Of a stretch of 11,098 nt of DNA, positions 1 through 7,274 are shown one piece after another; the first letter of the stretch is position 1, and every line of letters starts with the position of its first letter. A model generated the notes under the pieces. The model saw only the letters and a list, made by a program, of their open reading frames with translations, searched no databases and was not told the DNA's origin. The stretch is from Rhodocollybia butyracea (Eukaryota > Basidiomycota > Agaricomycetes > Agaricales > Omphalotaceae). Location of the stretch: NCBI GenBank assembly GCA_015501585.1, contig JADNRY010001357.1:1-11098 (forward strand). Direction: 5' to 3'. Position numbers and translations under genes: made by a program.

Positions 1-20
1 AATTCAAATTTATTTGAATT
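1..20. repeat. 9-bp perfect inverted repeat at window edge
   Basis: AATTCAAAT and ATTTGAATT are exact reverse complements separated by TT. The arms are AT-rich and the left edge is the window boundary, so the palindrome may be longer. No function can be assigned. Confidence 0.6.
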
Positions 21-1590
21 GGGTGGCGACAGAACGGACTGGCAACGCGAGTCTACGTCAACGTTCGTCAGTCGTACTGTAAATTATCAGACATAAGTAC
101 AAAGATCTGAATCGGGGACACACGTGAGATGTCAATCTAATCAGTTTTGCTCTCAAGCCACTAGGGCAACTGAACGCTTCAAGGTCATCGGCTGAAGCGC
201 GCGTTAGTCTGGTGGAAATCGACATCTCCCGTTGCACAAGACACATGCATTGGCAATGGCAGCCTTGCTCGGCGGCGGCTCAGATCCAGACGCAAAGGAG
301 AGCAACATACGCACAAGCAAGTCCTGTGGCTGCGCAGCTGTTTAGAGTCAAGCATGGCCACAAGAGGTCTGGGCTCGAGTACAGGTCAAAGTAGACTTCA
401 GCGGTGGTGGCAGAAAAGTGAGCACAGTTTCACGGTATTCACTTGAGATCAGATTATCTCACATCGTAGCTATCGCTCTGTACTTCTGGTGGTTTGATCC
501 AACGGGTATGCTGCTCACGCCAACTCCACACTACACACCTTCTAAGATATATACTTTGTACCCACATCCAGCACAGAATCTCACTTGCGAACCACCTTGC
601 TGTCGTCGCTTCTCGCGACACCAATGTCCCTCGGGCACTTCTGGACATGTCTACCAAGTCCTGGTCTGCAGATTCCTGCCCAAACTCATGACAAGATTCG
701 AAAATGGTGTCGAGGTCCATGACCTTCATGCAACCCGAGATTTTTGAGGAAGAGGTATATTGGCATCTCAAATGGATATCTCTTGTTGCTACTGGTATAT
801 CACTGTTGAACGAAAGCCTATCAAATAAATCGAATCCATTTGCATCCCTCGATCTCTCCTTCAATCCCTTCAATTTAAATCCTCTGCCCATCGTATCGTT
901 TGTACCAGTGCTCCAGCCAGTTTGGTTGAAGACGCGTTCATTGCTCCTGTCTACGTCCCTGCCGATGATGCTCAAGTGACTGGCAACATCGACCGAAACG
1001 CGTGCGCCAAAGGTACGTCAGTCATTGGGTCTGGAATCATCTGACAGCGAGAGTGCCTCTGGCCGAGGATCACCTATCTGTGGCCCCGGTAGTGTTTCTA
1101 CGATCTTGGGGTTGTACCTACTGCAATATTTGGAGATGAAATGCACTGCCTGCACATTTGGAGATTTTTGGGCGGCTTGGGCACGCATGAACAAATGTTA
1201 AGTCGCTTATTGTGCGAGGCAAACGCTGCTCACCAGGTTTGAGATTTTGCTCTTCGATATCAGATATATTAACCAACAGGCTGGCATTTCCACCAGGAAC
1301 AGCGTCCGGTTCGAGTCCTCCAACAGCTACCACGTCCCTCTCCCGACGCTCATAGCTCTATTCCTCATAATTCCTTTCCTTCATTTATTGAAGACTTTAT
1401 GGAGGACGCACAGCATATCATAAAACTTCCCCAGTGAAGGATATAGGTCGGACGTTATTCTTCCTATTCAACTCCTCCTTCGACTCTTCCTACCCTTCGA
1501 CTAGTATACATGGTCCAAAAGCTGAGCGCTGAATGCCGGATAGAGATAGAAAACCCGGGAAGTCGGACAGGTGATCCGCTTTGGTTCGAA
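1..1590. other. Gene-free stretch, no supported gene
   Basis: I see no gene here that I can support. The longest open frame is on the minus strand (975 down to 454, 173 codons). It resembles no family I recognise and has no clear signal peptide, domain motif or splice partner. On the plus strand, 904-1012 reads as a coding-like stretch (containing VEDAFIAPVYVP and NIDRNACAK) that ends at a GTACGT donor-like site, but the nearest acceptor gives an intron of only 35 nt and I cannot name a family. The stretch could be a 5' flank, relic coding sequence or non-coding DNA. Confidence 0.5.
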
Positions 1591-1596
1591 CAACAT

Positions 1597-1614
1597 ACTT
1601 AAGTATACTTAAGT
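1597..1614. repeat. 18-bp perfect palindrome
   Basis: ACTTAAGTATACTTAAGT equals its own reverse complement. It lies just outside the left copy of the 28-bp inverted repeat, so it may be part of the terminal structure of the putative element. It could also be a dimer-binding site. Confidence 0.7.
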
Positions 1615-1622
1615 GAGTCGTA

Positions 1623-1650
1623 GTTCGATGTATAACACTCATATCTTATC
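1623..1650 (+). repeat. Left copy of 28-bp inverted repeat
   Basis: This 28-nt block begins GTTCGATGTATAACAC and ends CATATCTTATC. It is identical to the reverse complement of 3790-3817. A perfect 28-bp match between two sites 2.1 kb apart is not expected by chance. The inner side continues with GTCATGTGAC, matching GTCACGTTAC at the other end once a 10-nt insertion there is allowed for. Confidence 0.85.
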
Positions 1651-2369
1651 TTGTCATGTGACCTCCGACTACGGCCGGCGATACAAGTCACCTCAGGTCA
1701 CGTCACTTTGAGAAGTTTAAGTACTTGTCGCGTCTTGTCGTGTCTCCTCATTGTTCAATGTCAGCATAGTTGATTTCAGTAGGAAGATGTCTTGTCACAT
1801 TTGACCCGAAAACACCGCACCCTCAAACCGCTAGTAGGCAGGACTAAACAGTTGAAATGTGTTCTTGTGCGGTTACGGTTTGTTAGAGTTTAGGAGCGCT
1901 TTAAACCTGATCGATGTAAGCTTTCTGTCTACCTCCTTACTTCCTTTTTTCTTGTTCTTGCTCTTAACTTGTTTTCATATTTTTTATACTGTATCAAGTG
2001 TTTCTAAACATACCGAGGGCTCTACTAGGCGGCCTGGTGGATTGTTTAAGATGCTTTCTCTTACAACCTTCCTTTCTTTTCCTGCTTCCCCTTTTTTATG
2101 CTGTGAAGTTACTACCATTTCCTTACCATTTCTTTACTGACCAGTCTTCTAGTGCGCTCTGGCAAGGGCCGCAAGGAATTCTGAGCATATGCACTATCTT
2201 CTGGCCAACTTTTCAAAGATCCATTCTGTAGAAATGGCTTGGGCTCGCAACAAATCGCTCCAGCAATGAAAGTGACCACAATGAGAATGGTACGCAGAAC
2301 CTGTACAGAGTACAGGTTCGCTCGCCGGTGAGTTTTCCCTAGCCACACTCGAGTATATACTGACTATGT
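1651..2369. other. Non-coding interior of the inverted-repeat segment
   Basis: No gene is supported here. About 1920-2140 is strongly T/C-rich, which makes hydrophobic-looking but meaningless open frames. The later part probably contains the old promoter of the dehydrogenase pseudogene, including a TATATAC sequence at about 2354-2360 just before the first recognisable relic of that gene. Confidence 0.5.
2297..2319. repeat. 10-bp perfect hairpin, 3-nt loop
   Basis: GAACCTGTAC and GTACAGGTTC are exact reverse complements separated by AGA. The hairpin lies about 50-70 bp upstream of the first recognisable codons of the dehydrogenase pseudogene, so it may have been a protein-binding site in that promoter. 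It is too short and isolated to call an RNA gene. Confidence 0.7.
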
Positions 2370-3515
2370 AATAGGACTTTATGGAGTATTGGGCCCTCGT
2401 GCAAGTGTTTCGCGTCTCTCCAATATGCCTAAGCGCGCAACATATCGCTCTCCCATGACCCCACTATGCATCTTGTTCTTCCCCGTGGACTAACTGGCCA
2501 TACACAACCAGTGACCCTTCCATCGCCTAAAGAATCAACTACACCGGCATCAACGCTAAATCACTGCACGTCTACTTTGAGCCTTAAGAAACTGTGTACG
2601 AGATTGATATCCTGTATGTGCACTGGTGGGGCTGGGACACCTCCGTTGAGGAGGTGATGGATAGCTTGCACAATATTATCGCGTCTGGGAAAGTCATTTA
2701 TCTAGGCATACCCCAGGCTGGGTCGTCATGCAGGCTAATCAATATGCAAAAGACCATGGGAAGATGCGTTTTGTTGTTTATCAAGTGTGTATCTTTTGTT
2801 TTCTCGCTTTGTTTTCTTTCTCCTAACCGCATTCGATCCTCCAGGGAAATGGAACATCATGGACCACTCTTCCAAATGCGACATCATCCCTATAGCTCGT
2901 TCCCTTAGTCTGGCCCTTGCGCCCTCACCACGGATAAACTCCGTACCAACGAAGAAGAGAAACGCCGCAGGAAAAGTGGAGAGAAAGGATATACCATGCA
3001 TGGGTTGGACTGGGAAGGTACTGGGGCAGAAGTCAGGGTGTCTCACTCTTGAAAAGGTCGTGTAAGAGGTTGGAGCGAACAAGTGACTACAACTTTGACT
3101 ATCTCTCTTCTCTTTTTCGCTAACCATGAGTTTGAATTTTACCTTTTTAGTTACCATTGTGTACGTGATGCAGAAAACATCGTACATGTCCCTATCATCT
3201 GAGGGCGCAAAGTCGAAAACCTCAAAGTCAACATGGCAGCATTGGATATCACTGAGGTGCACATCAGGAAATGTCGTACTGTTCATGTCGGGTTCTCAAT
3301 GGCCCTTGTTGTAAGTATCTCTCTGAATACCATATCCTAACCGTTCGTTTCATTTCTGTTTTACTTAACCTGATTGTTTCTTGCAATAGGGTGATGGCTC
3401 CCAGCCGATATTCTTGTTCGAGGTGGCTGCTCATATGGTGAAGGTTCCTTGTACTCAGGCATTGAGGCCTCAGGCCTCAGCAGTAGACACCTTTCGGCGT
3501 ATCATGAACATGTAG
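2370..3515 (+). pseudogene. Aryl-alcohol dehydrogenase (aldo-keto reductase) pseudogene
   Basis: Intact relatives are cytosolic NADPH-dependent aldo-keto reductases of about 385 residues that interconvert aromatic aldehydes and alcohols in lignin metabolism. Fragments of the family lie in order but in different frames. FRVSPICLSA at about 2405-2430 resembles the N-terminal strand. Then come YTTSDPSIA then a stop then RINYTG (2495-2545), IDILYVHWWGWDTSVEEVMD (2600-2660), WVVMQANQYAKDHGK (about 2718-2762), KWNIMD, KLRTNEEEKRRR, MHGLDWEGTGAEVRVSHS (about 2996-3050), YVMQKT then RKVENLKVNMAALDI (3160-3250), and GDGSQP..FEVAAHMVKVP to a TAG at 3513.

Damage: in-frame TAA at 2528 and at 3063; a net deletion after LGI near 2710; a degraded intron donor at 2785; a missing W-N-V-L-G segment near 2930; an extra T near 2934; and loss of most of the N-terminal third, including the expected catalytic Asp and Tyr. 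It lies wholly inside the inverted-repeat segment. The family call is firm; the exact 5' limit is not. Confidence 0.85.
3465..3480 (+). repeat. AGGCCTCAGGCCTCAG repeat, copy 1
   Basis: This 16-nt block recurs exactly at 9958-9973. Here it falls in the last codons of the dehydrogenase relic (the ALRPQAS stretch). It is made of overlapping TGAGGCCTCA-type palindromes. Confidence 0.7.
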
Positions 3516-3789
3516 CTATAGCTCGTTGGAGTGTTGTACAAGTTGTGTACAAGTGGACTCGAGGGCTCGTTTACTCTTCAGTAAGTAGAAAATAGTACCT
3601 ATTGTACACTGGTATAAAGTAAACATGTCGTTTTAATGCAACAAGATGGTCAAAGCCATAAATATGAGTCCTAATATACGTATGGAATGATATCCAACAT
3701 CAAGTACGGTTCGCCGTCACCATATTTGTGTGACAGTAAAGATCATGGGGTTCCGGCGCTCCGGTGAGTAACGTGACCAGATAAGATTT

Positions 3790-3817
3790 GATAAGATATG
3801 AGTGTTATACATCGAAC
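3790..3817 (-). repeat. Right copy of 28-bp inverted repeat
   Basis: Read on the minus strand, this block is identical to 1623-1650. Immediately inside it (3780-3789) the GATAAGAT unit is repeated, a local 10-nt duplication that the left copy lacks. Outside it the sequence reaches AAGTACTT (3827-3834), an 8-bp palindrome also present near the left end (1719-1726). Confidence 0.85.
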
Positions 3818-4297
3818 GGAACCTCTAAGTACTTCGCGCGTCGTTATCGTTAAGTTACAGGTCTGTAATTGGTGGACGTCAACATTGTAGGAAGCTTCAA
3901 GTTTTCAAGACAAGATGGTCACCGGTTCGTAAGTCCGCGAATTTCTCAACTAAGGTACCAATGGACTGACAGCATACTATACAGTAACTGGGCTCTCAAC
4001 CCATTTGCAGCTTAATTAGTGATTTCTAGTTTTCCCTGGAGCAACATGGAAAGACCCAGCGTCGGGTTTTCCTCGAATCATTCAATAATTAGTAGAACGG
4101 CTCTTTTTTCGCAAACCTTTCTCGTGGCTATCTTCAAAGTCCGCTCGTGCCAAATCGGTGGTACTGGGCTGCTATCATACACAGAACTCTCACCTCCTTT
4201 GTGTCCATATCAAATAATAAGGTTTATCAAGCGTGACCAGGCTTAGTTACTTGACAGTATGGGAATCATGGCGTTCTTCTTTTCGGTACTGTTCTTC

Positions 4298-4308
4298 TAT
4301 ATATATAA
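4298..4308 (+). promoter_or_regulatory. TATA-like sequence upstream of P450
   Basis: TATATATATAA lies 25 bp before the ATG at 4334. If it is a working TATA box, the 5' leader would be extremely short, and the in-frame upstream ATG at 4259 would not be transcribed. It may equally be coding or chance AT-rich sequence. Confidence 0.3.
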
Positions 4309-4333
4309 GGTAACAGATGTCCCAATAGCGACT

Positions 4334-6522
4334 ATGGCACCTGCCTCGTCTCTTTTGGCCTTGTCTGGGCTTGCAGTGTCTACAGTCGCTGTACTGTATC
4401 TCTTTCCACGCCGCCGCCAGTCCTTCGTCGAGTCCTATCCTCCAGGTCCCAAATCCCCAGATATTCCGACTCTTGATGCATGGGTCCAATATCAAGAATG
4501 GGGGAGAGAGTATGGTTCGTTACTTGTTCTTCTTTTCGTCCATGTATGAAATGCTGATTCTCGGAACGGTATTGCTACAGGAGATCTTGTCTACATCCAT
4601 GAAAATAACATGCTCATCCTCAATAATGCTCATGTTGCCAACGATCTACTAGACAAGCGTGCTCGTATCTACTCGGATCGAGCAATGACAAACATGATGA
4701 AGCTGTGAGTTTGAACTCTTAACATTCCGAGTCACTGCTAAGTTTTCCTTGTAAGGTGTGGATTCGATGATTTACTTTCCACACAGGTAACTTGCCTAAC
4801 AAACTCATCTCCAACTTGGAACTGATTTCAACTCCTGCGCAGCGATATTCGGATAAATGGCGAGGAAATAGGAGCCTTTTTCAACAAAATTTTCGTAAAT
4901 CTATCAGCAGTCGCTTTTATCAAGCCCAATACAAACAAATCCACCAGTTTTTACGAAACCTGACGGACAACCCAGAAGAATTTATGCAGCACACAATGTT
5001 GTATGTCTTACCGGTTTAGGCCGAGGGTAGGTAGCTGAATACTGATTATTCCACAAGACTCTCCCAAGGCGTCATTTATGCATCATTATATGGACTGGAC
5101 ATTCGTTCTGATGAATCCGTTGCCCAGAGGGTTGGACAAACTGTGCATTTAATTGGACGAGCAATTGTAGAGCCATTCCCTGCCTTTGAACGATTTTCGT
5201 GGCTGCGTTTCATGCCTTCCTGGTTCCCTGGGTGTGGGTTTCAAAAGGTAGCGAACGAAATGTTTGGCAGGTATAAAGGAAGCAGAAACGATTCCATATG
5301 ACCGTGCTGTAAATAACTTGGTAAGTCTTCAACTTTGCAGCTTTGCCTTATAATGGCTTATATCCAGAAAATGGGTACTGGTACTTCCCTTATTGCTGAG
5401 CTAGCGCTTGAAAGTGAGGGAGATCCTGTGGGCATTGGGAGGGTCAAGGCAATGGGAACTATCAGTTTTTTGGGTGAGACTTTTTAATTTTTAATTTAAT
5501 ACTAGATCACAAGATCAAAGAAACTAACATCTACTACCTTCAGCGGGGGCTGATACGGTACGAAGTCTCTCCTTGAACTGACTTCACTCCATGAACTTAT
5601 CTAGAATTTAATAGACAATGTCTTCAATTTGCCTCCTTTCTCCTCACCATGACTCAACATCCTGATGTTCAGTTGAAAGCGCAAGCGGAAATTGATCACG
5701 TTATTGGGAGAGATCGACTACCTACTTTTGAAGACCGCCAGTCTCTTCCATATGTTGAATCAATATATCGCGAAATAATGCGCATGCACCCGCCTGTCCC
5801 TGTTGGTATGAGGTTTACTAATTCAAAAAGATTGAATATTTCTTGAGGTTTTGCAGATCTCCCTCACATTTCAACTGAAGATGATTCTATCGAGGTTACC
5901 ACATCCCTAAAGGTCTTTAAAATCTTTTGTTTTAGGGCACATTTTAATGTCTTCATTTCAGGCTGTACGATCGTTGCCAATATCTGGTGAGTTTATAATC
6001 TCTTTTTAAGTTTCGAGCAAGCTTGTGCCGTGCTAAAGGACGTTCCTAGGGGTATCAATCGAGATCCCAATGTGTTCTCAGAACCCGATACATTCATGCC
6101 TGAACGTTTTCTGAACTCTTCAACTGGGCCATATACGAACATCAACAATATCTATGCCTTTGGATTTGGACGGAGGTGTGTAATCTTCGTTCAAGGATAT
6201 TTTCCCGTCCTTTTCCTCTATATAGAGTTTGCGCGGGGCGCCACATGGCTGACAATACTGTCTGGCTTACAATTGTATCTGTCCTGGCCACACTGAATCT
6301 ACGCAAGGCCAAAGATGATGCAGGTAATGAAATTGACATTCCAGGAGAGTATACTAAAACCTTCTTCCGGTATGTGCTTGAGTCTGTGTCATGTTTATAT
6401 GTTGATGATACTAATCAACGCCCCGGGCGTATTCCAGCCATCCCTCGCCATACCGATCTTCCATTACGCCTCGCGACCAGCAAGCACGAGATCTGATTTT
6501 GGCGACCGCTACGGCAGATTGA
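4334..6522 (+). CDS. Cytochrome P450 monooxygenase, 13 exons, three frameshifts
   Basis: This is a haem-thiolate monooxygenase, predicted to be anchored in the ER membrane and fed electrons by NADPH-P450 reductase. The substrate is unknown.

Exons by splice sites and homology: 4334-4514, 4581-4704, 4756-4786, 4843-5000, 5058-5320, 5368-5473, 5544-5557, 5615-5805, 5857-5912, 5962-5986, 6050-6175, 6226-6369, 6438-6522. All introns are GT-AG, 47-70 nt. With three one-base corrections the protein is 500 residues, normal for the family.

Visible parts: N-terminal anchor (about 3-24) followed by RRR; proline hinge YPPGPK; helix C WRGNR; I-helix AGADTT (288-293); ExxR EIMR (345-348); PERF (400-403); haem loop FGFGRRVCAG with Cys427; stop TGA at 6520.

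Frame breaks: one extra base near 5271, one extra base in TTT at 5628-5630, one missing base in GG at 5894-5895. It may be a young pseudogene or carry sequence errors. ATG 4259 is an in-frame alternative start adding 25 residues. The CYP family number cannot be given. Confidence 0.9.
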
Positions 6523-7274
6523 GAGTGAAGGTAATGCTTCACCCTGTGCTGCATTTGTAAAATGTTTTGTTATATGATCCAGTCTACGTTATGGTTGTAC
6601 TTCGAACTTATGGTTACAATTGTACGTCTGCTACCAAGGTGTTTTTTATATCGCAGGCGGAAACCGTTACTAGAAGTTGTCATGTCCGTAGAGGGCCGAG
6701 CGAATCAATGGGGTCGCAAAAAAGTTGACACGGTTTTGAAGTATCTCGTCTAACCTGGCACCATCGTAACGTAGTGTGCCGCAGCCAACTTTCCATATGT
6801 AGCGTTGGTCGGAGACATGCTCAATGCGTATTATACGTACATGCTAGTCAAGTCGACGGGTCACAAATGACTAGCAACTTAACAAGGGGCTAGGCTTCTT
6901 CTGAGATTCTGGGTTCCTCGGATCGGTAAGTAGCGACATGTTATTGGAATCACGGCATATCATCGGTAGAACAATGCATTCTACGAGAATTTCCTTCGTG
7001 ACCATGGCCCCTACCTCATCTTCACTCTGACGGGCAGGTTTCTCAAGCCGCAAAAGGAAATCCTCTTACCGCATTTGGGTAACTGCACTAGCTCGATCAG
7101 ATAAAGCAGATTTTTCAAAATGTTTGCAAGGTCCGTGAATTTCATGGGGTTTTGGATGTCAGGCTAATAAGATAGTAAAAAGCATAAAAAATAGTACCAC
7201 GACTCAAACGACAACGAAATCAAGGGAAAATTCCTCGAGGCAACACAAAAAACCAAAGAAAAATGAAGCATGAT
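6523..7274. other. Convergent intergenic region between P450 and oxidase
   Basis: This holds the 3' ends of two convergent genes. No gene is supported. Short open frames at 6562-6753 (plus) and 7053-6871 (minus) show no domain, signal peptide or splice pattern I recognise. The stretch around 7160-7262 is A-rich on the plus strand, as expected for the T-rich 3' flank of the minus-strand oxidase. Confidence 0.5.

Larger units (their letters stand above)
1597..3835. mobile_element. Putative non-autonomous element bounded by inverted repeats
   Basis: A perfect 28-bp inverted repeat (1623-1650 against 3790-3817) flanks about 2.1 kb. Similarity continues imperfectly on both sides. Outward, both ends reach an ACTT/AAGT-rich palindromic motif (1597-1614 on the left, AAGTACTT near 3827-3834 on the right). 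Inward, there are related GTCAYGT..AC and CCGG-rich blocks, with an extra 10-nt GATAAGAT-type duplication in the right copy. No transposase is visible inside; the only recognisable content is a decayed aryl-alcohol dehydrogenase. This fits a non-autonomous TIR transposon or an inverted pair of MITE copies. The exact ends and any target-site duplication cannot be fixed from one copy. Confidence 0.45.
3516..4333. other. Intergenic region before the P450
   Basis: No gene is supported. The first part is the 3' flank of the dead dehydrogenase and includes a near-tandem GTTGTACAA / GTTGTGTACAA at about 3532-3552. The middle holds the right inverted repeat (3790-3817). The last part is the upstream region of the P450. 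Its open frames show no recognisable domain. Confidence 0.5.

Noticed and set aside
454..975. 173-codon minus-strand open frame as a real gene.
   Set aside because: No recognisable family, signal or splice pattern, and the opposite strand has open frames of similar quality, so it is not called.
1304..1316. GGTTCGAGTCC resembles the B box / T-loop of a tRNA gene.
   Set aside because: The flanking bases do not form a T-stem and no acceptor or anticodon arms can be drawn.
1859..2231. Hydrophobic plus-strand open frames that look like membrane proteins.
   Set aside because: They come from a T/C-rich low-complexity tract read in two frames; no conserved features.
5233..5270. A 38-nt intron (GTGGGT to GGCAG) that would rescue the first P450 frame break.
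   Set aside because: It is shorter than the other introns of the gene and would delete the conserved GFQKVANEMF segment, so an extra base is the better explanation.
6013..6049. Coding reading of MLKDVPRGINRDP in the P450.
   Set aside because: The part before GINRDP lies inside an intron (5987-6049); splicing to 6050 gives the expected NIWGINRDP.
6871..7053. 60-codon minus-strand open frame downstream of the oxidase.
   Set aside because: Short, no homology that I recognise, and located in a convergent 3' region.
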